Assembly (NCBI GenBank): GCA_002319915.1
Contig: DCFQ01000050.1
Coordinates: 1 to 64,000 of the forward strand
DNA from: Bacteroidales bacterium UBA1800
Lineage (GTDB): Bacteria; Bacteroidota; Bacteroidia; Bacteroidales; VadinHA17
DNA length: 64,000 bases
Reading direction: 5' to 3'
Positions within the stretch are counted from its first letter, which is position 1. Each line of letters begins with the position of its first letter. Below the pieces are notes generated by a model, which worked only from the letters and a program-made list of their open reading frames with translations, was not told where the DNA came from and ran no database searches. This document shows positions 46,183 to 54,629 of the stretch, one piece after another. The translations under genes were made by a program, and so were the position numbers.

Positions 46183-47973
46183 ATGAAAAAACTATTAATA
46201 ACATTATCATTCCTAATTTTCATCTTTGCAGGGTGTGAGGATGTTCTGGAAAAAACTCCGGACGGAACTATGACCCTGGATAAGGTGCTCAACAACTATG
46301 AGCGCACAAAAGGCTTGCTCACGGTTACTTATGGCAAGATCTACCAGAACAGGGACCAGATTGCCTTTGTAATGCAACCGATCGAATGCTTCACAGACAA
46401 CGCTTTCTGGGCTGCAACATACAACACTTATGACTGGCACAATGGCGCCCTGTCACTCTCAAATCCCGTTATCAACTGGCCATGGTCATCACCGGCAGAA
46501 AGGCTTTGGCCTGATTTCTGGCAGGGTATCAGGTTTGCCAATGTCGCAATAGAGAATATTCCTAAATCGACCCTGATAACTGACCAGGAGCGGAATACGT
46601 GGGTTGCAGAAGCAAGGGTCCTGAGAGCCTGGTATTACATGAACCTGCTTGAATTCTACGGCCCGATGCCATGGATTGACAAGCCGTTTGAACCCGATTA
46701 CACAGGCTGGAATGACATGACACGTCCGACCTATGACGAAATTGCCACGATCATCGCCGATGAGTGCAAAGATGTGGTGAGTTCAGGAGTGCTTCCTAAC
46801 CGCAGGTCATCAGCTGAAGCCGAATTCGTATCCAACGGTGTCGCTCTCGCAATCCGTGCACGCGTCCTGCTTAATAATGCAAGCCCGCTGAATAACGCGG
46901 AAAACGACCTGACAAAATGGAAACGCGCAGCTGATGCCGCACAGGATGTCATCAATCTTTCCGAATACCAGCTGGTCAGCATGGCTGATTACAAATCAAT
47001 GTTCGTCGGCTCGTTCCGGTCGGATGTTTCTGAAATCATCTGGAGGTCACCCTCTTCAAATAAGAATATCAATAATACCAACGGCGTGAATGTGTCTCCC
47101 TACCCGTATGCCAATATTCCTGCATTGTGGAACTGCGGCGAATCTCCCACTCAGGAGCTGGTAGACTGTTTCGAAATGACCAATGGCGCCCTCCCGGTGA
47201 CCTATAATGATGCTACCCATACAAGTGTTACGGTGAATCCGGATGCAGCCGCTGCAGGTTACAGTGAATCGACCGGCGGAGATCCGTATTCCAACAGGGA
47301 TGCAAGGTTCTATACTGACATTCTCTTCAACGGGTCAAACTATGGTGTTCCTACAAACTGCACCCAGCCAGTCATCGTTGAATCATATGTCGGAGGCCCC
47401 CACGGCTTTAATGACAATATTTACCAGGAGACAAAAACTTCCTGCACAGGGTATTACAGCCGGAAAGACAAGGACGTCAGATTCTGGGGTCCCAACCAGT
47501 CAGGCCTTGGTCCCGATATCCACTGGGTATTCTTCCGCCTTGCCGAGTTTTACCTCGACAAAGCTGAGGCGCTTTGTGAATTCGGGGACCTGGATGGCGC
47601 AAAATCCGCACTTAATGTAATTCGTGAGAGGGCTTTGCAGCCAAAGATCGAGGACGTTCCGGGATTTTCAAATTCCCAGGCATACCTTCGTGATCGCATT
47701 CGCAACGAAAGACGCATCGAGTTGTGCCTTGAAGGCTGGCGCTTCCACGACCAGAGACGCTGGAACATTCTCGATCCGACAAACAAGCTGATAACCGGGA
47801 TGAGAATCACTGTGGCAGAAGTCGGTCCTGACAGTAAACCGACCGCATTCAACTACCAGCGTGTGAAACTCAGGGATTACCAGTCGTATACTAAAAAATA
47901 TCAGGTTCTGCCAATTCCTCTTGATGATGCCAAGAAGATGACCAGCATGACTCAACCTGAAGCATGGCGGTAG
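46183..47973 (+). CDS. susD: SusD/RagB-family glycan-binding lipoprotein
   Basis: 596 aa. Lipobox AGC (C18) in MKKLLITLSFLIFIFAGC. N-terminal SusD-like TPR region with WVAEARVLRAWYYMNLLEFYG (about 145-165, a hallmark of the family), and C-terminal RagB/SusD domain with RLAEFYLDKAEALCEFGD and RNERRIELCLEGWRFHD. It caps the SusC barrel and binds glycan at the cell surface. 11 bp separate it from susC. A strong hairpin follows (47988-48030), a possible point where expression drops for the downstream genes. Confidence 0.96.
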   Translation: MKKLLITLSFLIFIFAGCEDVLEKTPDGTMTLDKVLNNYERTKGLLTVTYGKIYQNRDQIAFVMQPIECFTDNAFWAATYNTYDWHNGALSLSNPVINWPWSSPAERLWPDFWQGIRFANVAIENIPKSTLITDQERNTWVAEARVLRAWYYMNLLEFYGPMPWIDKPFEPDYTGWNDMTRPTYDEIATIIADECKDVVSSGVLPNRRSSAEAEFVSNGVALAIRARVLLNNASPLNNAENDLTKWKRAADAAQDVINLSEYQLVSMADYKSMFVGSFRSDVSEIIWRSPSSNKNINNTNGVNVSPYPYANIPALWNCGESPTQELVDCFEMTNGALPVTYNDATHTSVTVNPDAAAAGYSESTGGDPYSNRDARFYTDILFNGSNYGVPTNCTQPVIVESYVGGPHGFNDNIYQETKTSCTGYYSRKDKDVRFWGPNQSGLGPDIHWVFFRLAEFYLDKAEALCEFGDLDGAKSALNVIRERALQPKIEDVPGFSNSQAYLRDRIRNERRIELCLEGWRFHDQRRWNILDPTNKLITGMRITVAEVGPDSKPTAFNYQRVKLRDYQSYTKKYQVLPIPLDDAKKMTSMTQPEAWR

Positions 47974-47987
47974 TTTTTTAATCGAAT

Positions 47988-48030
47988 ATACGGCAGTGAT
48001 ATCCTGATAAAATATGGTTCACTGCCGTAT
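47988..48030 (+). terminator. Intergenic hairpin after susD
   Basis: ATACGGCAGTGA (47988-47999) pairs perfectly with TCACTGCCGTAT (48019-48030), a 12-bp stem with a 19-nt loop. There is no T-run immediately after, so it is more likely an attenuating, RNA-stabilising or processing hairpin than a full terminator. Confidence 0.6.
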
Positions 48031-48051
48031 TAACTTAAAACCAATAAGATA

Positions 48052-49020
48052 ATGTACAGATATTCAGTAATTCTAGGCAACCTTGGCAATACATGCGACC
48101 GTTTCTGCAAGGGTTACAAAGACAATCCTTCCACGGAAGAAATGCTGGCACTTGCAAGTAAGATCCCATTTGTTGAAGGGATCGAACTGGTCGGTACCTG
48201 GGATATCCGTCCGGACAATGTTAAGGACATGAAGAAACGGATGTCGGATTACGGTAAGAAATGTGTATCGATAATTCCTGATGTCTTCACTGTCAAGGAA
48301 TATGGAAAGGGCTCTATCACTAACATCAGTAAGCAGATACGGGAGCATGCCCTCAACTACCTCAGGAAAATGAGCGAGATAGCCCTTGAAATGGATTGCG
48401 GAGTCATGAACCTATGGATGGGTCAGGATGGTTATGATTATCTTCTGACCGCAGATTACAACCAGGAACGGGAATGGCTTTGCGAGGGAACTGCTAAGCT
48501 GGCGCAGGAGTTTCCGGCATTGAAATATGCACTTGAGTATAAACCCAAGGAACCACGTAATTTTTCCTATCATGCCCGGATGAGCGACACTATCCTGGCA
48601 GCTAAGGAGACAGGTTGCAAGAACGTAGGTGTTTGCATCGATACAGGCCACAGCTTTGTGGCAGGAGAGAACGTGGCAGAGGCCGTTGTCCTGGCAAAAA
48701 GGGCCGGGGATCTTCTCTTCCATATGCATTTCAATGACAATCATGGATCATGGGATGACGATATGATCGTTGGTTCAGTCCATAGCGCCGTTTACGTGGA
48801 CCTGTTGTACAATCTTAAGAAGACAGGATACTCAGGCTGGCTTTCCATGGACCAGTATCCGTACAGGGAAGACGGAACCGCTGCAATATCGGAAAGCATA
48901 ATGTGGGTGAGACAATTTGAGAAGATTGTTGAAGAGAATTTCGAGAAAATTGATGCCCTGGTCAAACTGAACGATGCAGTGGAGACCTCGCGCTTCCTCA
49001 GGAAATTCTTAACCTGCTGA
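48052..49020 (+). CDS. TIM-barrel sugar isomerase/epimerase, candidate L-rhamnose isomerase
   Basis: 322 aa of the xylose isomerase-like/AP-endonuclease-2 superfamily. Likely metal-site residues are E162 (ALEYKP), D197 and H200 (CIDTGHSF), H224/H226 with D229 (HMHFNDN), D235-D237, and D267 (SMDQYPYRED). The aspartate rather than glutamate at the last site, and the DDD cluster, are more isomerase-like than epimerase-like. It lies one base before the rhaT-like gene and in the same set as rhamnulokinase, while no RhaA-type isomerase is present in the window. A role as aldose-ketose isomerase for L-rhamnose is therefore inferred, not shown. Confidence 0.7.
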   Translation: MYRYSVILGNLGNTCDRFCKGYKDNPSTEEMLALASKIPFVEGIELVGTWDIRPDNVKDMKKRMSDYGKKCVSIIPDVFTVKEYGKGSITNISKQIREHALNYLRKMSEIALEMDCGVMNLWMGQDGYDYLLTADYNQEREWLCEGTAKLAQEFPALKYALEYKPKEPRNFSYHARMSDTILAAKETGCKNVGVCIDTGHSFVAGENVAEAVVLAKRAGDLLFHMHFNDNHGSWDDDMIVGSVHSAVYVDLLYNLKKTGYSGWLSMDQYPYREDGTAAISESIMWVRQFEKIVEENFEKIDALVKLNDAVETSRFLRKFLTC

Positions 49021-49021
49021 T

Positions 49022-50056
49022 ATGAAAACATTGCCGGTCATCTTACTTGCCGTATTCTCAGGGCTGCTGAACGGAAGCTACGCCGTTCCCATCAAACTGA
49101 CAAAAAAATGGGAATGGGAAAATATCTGGTTATGGTACGCCCTGACCGGTTTGCTCCTTACACCCTGGATATTTGTTCTACTGATGGTGCCGGATGTGGG
49201 CAAGATCATAGGGGAAGCGCCTGCAGGTGCGACATTGATGACCTTCCTTTGCGGATTAGGCTGGGGAATTGGATCTGTAGCTTTCGGGCTTGTCCTTCAT
49301 CTCATTGGCTTTTCCCTGGGTTACACCCTCATGATGGGATTGATAGCTGTAGTAGGGGCTCTCGTACCATTGCTGGTGAAAAACCCGGCAGCGCTGGTGA
49401 CAAAAGGCGGAATGTTCATTCTGCTCGCCGTGGCAGTGACCGTCATCGGGATCATCCTTTGCGGCGCAGCAGGAAAAGCCAGGGAGAAGAGCAGCTCCGG
49501 AAACAACGGGGAGGATTCAAAAACAAGGTCCAAATTCACCCGCGGCCTTATCCTTTCCTTTATCTCAGGGTTTTTCAGCTCCATGCTCAATTTCTCTTTT
49601 GAGTTCGGGACACCGCTGAAGGATGCCGCCATGAACCGGCTTGGCACGGGTGCAAATGTTTTTTATGCCTCTTCGGTGATCTGGGCTGTCGCCCTCTCAG
49701 GAGGATTCCTTGCCTTTCTTGCATATTCAGTTTACCTGCTTGTCAAAAACAAGACAATGAGCAATTTCAGGAAAGAAGGAACCCGTTCCTACTTCTTCTG
49801 GGCATTGCTTATGGGAATTGTTTTCTATAGTTCACTGCTCTGCTACGGACTGGCAGCTTCTGCGCTTGGAAGTGCAGGAACTACCACAGGATGGCTTATA
49901 TTCACGGCCGGCGCAATAATTTTCGCCAATATCTGGGGGATCATTACATCAGAGTGGCGCGGAGTACCGGCCAGGGAAATGCGGAAAATGATCATCGGAT
50001 CAGTATTGCTTATAAGTGCCGTGTTACTCGTGAGTATCGGGAACAGGCTATTGTAG
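49022..50056 (+). CDS. rhaT: L-rhamnose/proton symporter, RhaT family
   Basis: 344 aa, about 10 TM helices. RhaT hallmarks are the N-terminal LLAVFSGLLNGSYAVPIKL with KKWEWENIWLWYAL, the GLGWGIGSVAFGLVLHLIG helix, SLGYTLMMGLIAVVGALVPL, and SGFFSSMLNFSFEFG in the second half. It imports L-rhamnose released by the GH78 enzyme across the inner membrane. It begins 1 bp after the isomerase stop, so the two are almost certainly co-translated. Confidence 0.9.
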   Translation: MKTLPVILLAVFSGLLNGSYAVPIKLTKKWEWENIWLWYALTGLLLTPWIFVLLMVPDVGKIIGEAPAGATLMTFLCGLGWGIGSVAFGLVLHLIGFSLGYTLMMGLIAVVGALVPLLVKNPAALVTKGGMFILLAVAVTVIGIILCGAAGKAREKSSSGNNGEDSKTRSKFTRGLILSFISGFFSSMLNFSFEFGTPLKDAAMNRLGTGANVFYASSVIWAVALSGGFLAFLAYSVYLLVKNKTMSNFRKEGTRSYFFWALLMGIVFYSSLLCYGLAASALGSAGTTTGWLIFTAGAIIFANIWGIITSEWRGVPAREMRKMIIGSVLLISAVLLVSIGNRLL

Positions 50057-50127
50057 CAGGATATTAAATTTTTTGATTGGATCGTTTTGGCGATAGGTTA
50101 GATAATAAGCATAGTATGTTAGGTGTT

Positions 50128-50177
50128 GTCCCTGTCCTGGTAGAACGGGGACTTCACCTTTTATAAAAGTGAAGTTC
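50128..50177 (+). promoter_or_regulatory. Alternative leader hairpins before the SGNH gene
   Basis: GGGACTTCACCTTT (from 50148) pairs with the arm ending AAAGTGAAGTTCC (50165-50177), a stem of about 13-14 bp ending 4 nt before the ATG at 50182. The same left arm (GGGAC, 50148-50152) can instead pair with GTCCC at 50128-50132. The two structures exclude each other, which is the layout of an attenuator or translational switch; function is inferred. Confidence 0.45.
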
Positions 50178-50181
50178 CATC

Positions 50182-51390
50182 ATGATGAATATCCCTTTTT
50201 TGATTTTGCTCCAGCTTATTGCCATAACCGGTAGTGTTCCCGCCACGAAGGTTCCGGATAAAGGTTTCCGGAACCCCACAGTACTCTTGTACCAGGGAAT
50301 ATTTACCAAAGACGGAAAGTATCCTGAGATCCTGCTTAATAATATCGCCTCAGAGTATACCGATGCGGGCCTTTTAATAACCGGGACCGACACGATTGTC
50401 CGGCTTAATAAGTTCTATGCCCTCGGGGAGAGATCCATCAGGTACCATCTGAGGCTCTCCGGTGATGCAGTCGCTGTTTTTCAAAGCCATACTGGTGACT
50501 TCAGGGTCCTCGTCGACATGCACGAACGATCAGTTTCTGTTGAAACAAGCCCGGTGACGAAAAGGGAATTCCCCTTCCTTGATCCCGGCCATGAATATAT
50601 AGTTGAAATTTATCACCTCTACCAGGTTGCGAAGGTCAGGATCATTGATGTATTTTCCGGTGAGTCCGGAGAAATTCAGGTAGTCCTGGATGGAACTGGC
50701 GGGTGTGGTGCCGGGGCCGTTCAGGAAGGATTTCATGTTGGGCTACAGTGGGATTACTACTGCTTTGGCCTGCAGAAAGGAACCAGCATGCTAGTGCGCC
50801 GGATCAGCGTTCTCTCGGCCAGGTGCGGCCTTACCTTACTGATATACGGCGATTCCGTTACCCAGCCCGAAGGTTACTTCCCAACCAGTGATTTCGGGAA
50901 TTCCTGGACGCAGCTTATAATTAAGAACATCAGCGGGGGAGCCATATCATGCGGCCGGGGAGGAGGGCGGATCGATATGATCATGGAATGCATAAAGAAC
51001 GAGCTTCCGTATGTAAAGGCCAGGTATGTAATGGTTACAATAGGAACCAACGGAGGCAATACAGAAGAAAATTTAAGCGAGCTTGTCGAATATATTGAAT
51101 CCCAGGGGTCAGTTGCTATCCTTAATAATGTCCCGTGCAACGAAAGCGGGACACAGATTGAGATAAACACGCTAATTGAAAAGGTACGAAGGAAATACGG
51201 GCTGAACGGATGCAGGTTCGACCTGGTTACATCTTTGAACCACGACGGGAAAGAAGTTGATAAGAGCACTATGTGGTATGAAGATTACAGCAAGAGCTAT
51301 GGATGGCACATTTACCATCATCCGAATGTAAAGGGATCCCGGTTGATGTTTATACGCACACTGATTGATGTGCCGGCGATCTATGAATAA
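50182..51390 (+). CDS. Secreted two-domain SGNH/GDSL hydrolase, probable carbohydrate esterase
   Basis: 402 aa, signal peptide about 1-21. The first 215 residues are a beta-rich domain. The SGNH catalytic domain follows: block I LLIYGDSVTQ with nucleophile S225, a Gly in GGGRID (block II), block III IGTNGGN (N290) and block V YHHPNVKG near residue 380 with the catalytic His. This layout (N-terminal jelly roll plus SGNH) resembles acetylxylan/pectin-type esterases. It may deacetylate the rhamnose-containing glycan. It starts in-frame with two ATG codons and sits behind a strong leader hairpin. The hydrolase gene follows after 17 bp. Confidence 0.82.
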   Translation: MMNIPFLILLQLIAITGSVPATKVPDKGFRNPTVLLYQGIFTKDGKYPEILLNNIASEYTDAGLLITGTDTIVRLNKFYALGERSIRYHLRLSGDAVAVFQSHTGDFRVLVDMHERSVSVETSPVTKREFPFLDPGHEYIVEIYHLYQVAKVRIIDVFSGESGEIQVVLDGTGGCGAGAVQEGFHVGLQWDYYCFGLQKGTSMLVRRISVLSARCGLTLLIYGDSVTQPEGYFPTSDFGNSWTQLIIKNISGGAISCGRGGGRIDMIMECIKNELPYVKARYVMVTIGTNGGNTEENLSELVEYIESQGSVAILNNVPCNESGTQIEINTLIEKVRRKYGLNGCRFDLVTSLNHDGKEVDKSTMWYEDYSKSYGWHIYHHPNVKGSRLMFIRTLIDVPAIYE

Positions 51391-51407
51391 CCGATAAACG
51401 TTACTAA

Positions 51408-52733
51408 ATGAAAATCAGGAAATTGGCCGTTTCAGTCCGGGTTCTCCTCCTGTCGGCCCTATATTGCCAGGCATTCAGCCTGTGCTCAGCGGTTCAGCAG
51501 GACAGCCTGGCACGGCTATGGAATGGCAATGTTATAAAAATAACAATAACAGGGCAATCGTACCCGTTCGACCGTGCGGACTACGGTGTCTTCATCCCGG
51601 GAGGAGTAAGGCGGATCCGGGGAGTCCTGATACATCAGCATGGTTGCGGAATGGAACGGTTCGGGATCACAATACCTTATGATATCCAATACCAGGCTTT
51701 TGCAAAGAAATGGGGACTTGCCATCATGGAACCGGTGCTGTACGGCAATTGCGGTGGCTGGCGGGATCCGGAATCCGGGTCCGGGAAGGCATTGGTGGAG
51801 GCGCTTAAGAGAGCCGCAACCCTCTCGGGTCATAAGGAGCTCAACAGCGTGCCGTGGCTTCTGTGGGGACATTCAGGCGGCGGCTACTGGACCCTTGCCA
51901 TGATGAAGAACTTCCCGGATAGGATCCTTGCCGTATTCAGCTATTCCCCTGCATTTGATCCCCAATGGCCGTATCCCGCGGAGGTAGCAAAAATACCCCT
52001 GATGATCAGGTATGCAGGGAATAACGACTGCAAATCAAACGGTACCTCCTGCCGCGAGACAGCGATCCATGCGTTCAGCAAGCTGAGAAAGATGAATGCC
52101 CCCGTAAGCATCGCCTCCAATCCTGACCAGAATCACAATTTCAGCTTCGTGCGGTATATGGCTTTACCATTTTTCGAATCGGTGCTGTTGCAAAGGCTGC
52201 CGGGGAAAGCCTCCCGCGAAATGAGGGCGCTGGATAATGCAGGAACGTGGTTCGGCGATACGGCGACTTTCCGGGTATTCAGGTCGGACCTCTTTCAGGG
52301 TGACAGGGAAGCAGCATGCCTTTTTCCTGATTCTGCTTCAGCGGCAAAATGGAAAGAATATGTGACGACAGGTACGGTTTCCGACAAGACTCCGCCTCCC
52401 GCTCCATTTGACCTTTGCATCGGTCAGGTTGCCGATTCCCTGGTGATAAAATGGAAAGCTGATGCCGATATAGAGTCGGGGATCAAATATTTCGAGATCT
52501 TTGATGACGGGAAACCAGCCGGCAGGTTGCCTGAAAAAGGTTCTTTCCAGACTTTTGATACAAACGGGGACAATGCGATCCCAAAATTGGTCCCGGAGAT
52601 GAAATACGCTCTCATCGAAAAGGGAAAAGGACGGAAGGTGATTTCTGTAAGGGCGGTCAACCATTTTGATCTTGGATCGGGGCAGACAGCAGCTTTGTTC
52701 CACGTGCGGGCTTTGAAGAAACACTTAAGATAA
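51408..52733 (+). CDS. Secreted alpha/beta hydrolase with C-terminal Fn3-like domain
   Basis: 441 aa, signal peptide about 1-28. The alpha/beta-hydrolase domain (about 60-290) shows the oxyanion region LIHQHGCGMERFG, nucleophile elbow GHSGGG (S156) and a likely catalytic His in NPDQNHNFSF. The C-terminal 100 residues (ADIESGIKYFEIFDDG) look like a fibronectin type III fold. Neighbours suggest a feruloyl- or acetyl-esterase-type role on the same glycan, but a peptidase or lipase activity cannot be excluded. The gene is 17 bp after the SGNH gene. Confidence 0.75.
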   Translation: MKIRKLAVSVRVLLLSALYCQAFSLCSAVQQDSLARLWNGNVIKITITGQSYPFDRADYGVFIPGGVRRIRGVLIHQHGCGMERFGITIPYDIQYQAFAKKWGLAIMEPVLYGNCGGWRDPESGSGKALVEALKRAATLSGHKELNSVPWLLWGHSGGGYWTLAMMKNFPDRILAVFSYSPAFDPQWPYPAEVAKIPLMIRYAGNNDCKSNGTSCRETAIHAFSKLRKMNAPVSIASNPDQNHNFSFVRYMALPFFESVLLQRLPGKASREMRALDNAGTWFGDTATFRVFRSDLFQGDREAACLFPDSASAAKWKEYVTTGTVSDKTPPPAPFDLCIGQVADSLVIKWKADADIESGIKYFEIFDDGKPAGRLPEKGSFQTFDTNGDNAIPKLVPEMKYALIEKGKGRKVISVRAVNHFDLGSGQTAALFHVRALKKHLR

Positions 52734-52837
52734 GGAGAGAGAACTGAATACTGAATTGATGCACGCGCGGGACCACATCACCGCAATTATCGGCATGATC
52801 TGCTGCAAAAACAACAAACCTGTAATTCACGGAACAT

Positions 52838-54310
52838 ATGGAAAACAAATCATTCCTTGCCTTTGATATCGGCGCAACCAGCGGACGATCAATCATCGGC
52901 ACGATCATCGGCGGACGGCTGCAGATAAAAGAGCTGACCCGGTTTCCGAACCAGATGCTGCAATTAGGGGATCATTATCACTGGAATATCTTTTCAATTT
53001 ACGAAAACATTAAACTGGCGCTTTCGGCTGCAAAACAGACCGGTGACAATATAATTTCGATAGGGATCGATACCTGGGGAGTCGATTTTGCCCTGGTGGC
53101 AAAGGACGGGTCTATCCTAGGCCTGCCTTATGCATATCGTGATCCTCACACCGACGGCATGCCGGAGAAATTCTTCAGGAGCATTCCCCGCAGCGAAGTT
53201 TATGGTCTTACCGGCATCCAGGTAATGAATTTCAACAGTCTTTACCAGCTGTTTGCTCTGAAAGAGGGTTCCAGTTCCGTCCTGGACGCTGCCTCGGAAA
53301 TGCTGTTCATGCCGGATGCGCTGTCATATCTTCTTACCGGGAACAAAGTGGTCGAGTACACTATCGCCTCCACCTCACAGATACTGAACCCGAAATCCAG
53401 GCAATTCGAATCCCGGCTGCTCGATGCCGCAGGTGTTTCGGATTCAATCCTGGGAAAGCTTGTAATGCCCGGCCACCGGGTGGGTCTGCTCAGCGATGTC
53501 CTTGCAGAAGAATCCGGCATGGGCAAGATACCTGTCATAGCCGTTGCCGGCCATGATACCGCCTCGGCCATTGCCTCTGTCCCTGCTGAGGATGGGCATT
53601 TTGCCTACCTGAGCTCGGGCACATGGTCCCTCATGGGGATTGAGACGGACGAAGCAATAATCAACGATGATACATTCAGGCTCAACCTTACCAATGAGGG
53701 GGGAGTCGAGGGGAAAACCTGCCTGCTGAAGAATATCACGGGAATGTGGCTGCTCGAGCAATGCCTCGCTGAATGGAAAAAAGACGGGGTAAGTTACTCC
53801 TATGATAAGCTGCTTGAAATGACTGAGTCGGCCGCTCCGTTCAAATCCATGATCGATCCTGATGATCCGTCGTTTGCCAACCCCGCAGGTATGACATCGG
53901 CGATAGCGGCATTTTGCAAGGCCACCGGGCAGGCGGTTCCTTCAGCCCATGCGGAGTTTGTCCGTTGCATTTTCGAAAGTCTGTCCCTGAAATACAAAAA
54001 GGTTCTGGGGGAAATAGCCGGCATAGCTCCCTTCTCCATAAACAAGCTTCATGTCATGGGAGGTGGTTCAAAGAATAGCCTGCTTAACCAGTGGAGTGCC
54101 AATGCGACCGGGATCCCGGTTATTTCGGGCCCTTCGGAAGCGACCGCGATCGGGAATATCATGATCCAGGCAAAGGCGGCAGGATGCGTTGGCTCATTGC
54201 AGGAGATGCGCCGCATAATCCGCGAATCGGTCACTCTCAGGGAATTCATCCCCGCCGGGACGGATACCTGGGATGAGCCATTTGAAAGGTTCAGGAAGCT
54301 TGCGGTTTGA
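52838..54310 (+). CDS. rhaB: Rhamnulokinase
   Basis: 490 aa FGGY-family kinase that phosphorylates L-rhamnulose at O-1. ATP-binding and catalytic motifs are FDIGATSGRSIIG (10-20 region), IGIDTWGVDFAL with the catalytic Asp, YLSSGTWSLMG, and the FGGY C-terminal LHVMGGGSKNSLLNQW. The DTWGVDF and YRDPHTDG segments are typical of RhaB rather than xylulokinase or fuculokinase. It closes the rhamnose catabolic set. No rhamnulose-1-phosphate aldolase or lactaldehyde enzyme is in the window, so those must be elsewhere. Confidence 0.94.
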   Translation: MENKSFLAFDIGATSGRSIIGTIIGGRLQIKELTRFPNQMLQLGDHYHWNIFSIYENIKLALSAAKQTGDNIISIGIDTWGVDFALVAKDGSILGLPYAYRDPHTDGMPEKFFRSIPRSEVYGLTGIQVMNFNSLYQLFALKEGSSSVLDAASEMLFMPDALSYLLTGNKVVEYTIASTSQILNPKSRQFESRLLDAAGVSDSILGKLVMPGHRVGLLSDVLAEESGMGKIPVIAVAGHDTASAIASVPAEDGHFAYLSSGTWSLMGIETDEAIINDDTFRLNLTNEGGVEGKTCLLKNITGMWLLEQCLAEWKKDGVSYSYDKLLEMTESAAPFKSMIDPDDPSFANPAGMTSAIAAFCKATGQAVPSAHAEFVRCIFESLSLKYKKVLGEIAGIAPFSINKLHVMGGGSKNSLLNQWSANATGIPVISGPSEATAIGNIMIQAKAAGCVGSLQEMRRIIRESVTLREFIPAGTDTWDEPFERFRKLAV

Positions 54311-54347
54311 TATACCGCCTGGCGTCCCATATCGACATATAATCAAA

Positions 54348-54371
54348 AAGGGGCAGTTGTATCTGCCCCTT
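54348..54371 (-). terminator. Rho-independent terminator of tRNA-Pro
   Basis: AAGGGGCAG (54348-54356) pairs with CTGCCCCTT (54363-54371). On the minus strand the stem runs directly into TTTTT, placing it 6 bp after the tRNA 3' end. Confidence 0.85.
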
Positions 54372-54376
54372 GTCTG

Positions 54377-54450
54377 TCGGGGTGGCCAGACTCGAACTGG
54401 CGGCCCCTAGCACCCCATGCTAGTGCGCTAGCCAACTGCGCCACACCCCG
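54377..54450 (-). tRNA. tRNA-Pro (anticodon GGG)
   Basis: Read on the minus strand it folds into a 74-nt cloverleaf. The acceptor CGGGGTG pairs with CACCCCG and discriminator A follows. The D stem is GCGC/GCGC, the anticodon stem CTAGC/GCTAG with loop ATGGGGT (anticodon GGG), and the T arm GCCAG-TTCGAGT-CTGGC. CCA is not encoded. Its 3' end points toward the rhamnose locus. Confidence 0.95.
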
Positions 54451-54629
54451 GTCATATTCTTCTTTTATCCGGCGACCTTCACATGCTGTGTAAAGGCTTC
54501 CCGCCATTGCCCTGCAAAAATAATCAACTATTCCGATTCTGCAAATCACCTCAGTGCTATTCAGTGCCTTTGAAGATGCGAACTATCCCATAAATAGTTA
54601 TATTTGGGAACACCACATCAAAACATGCC

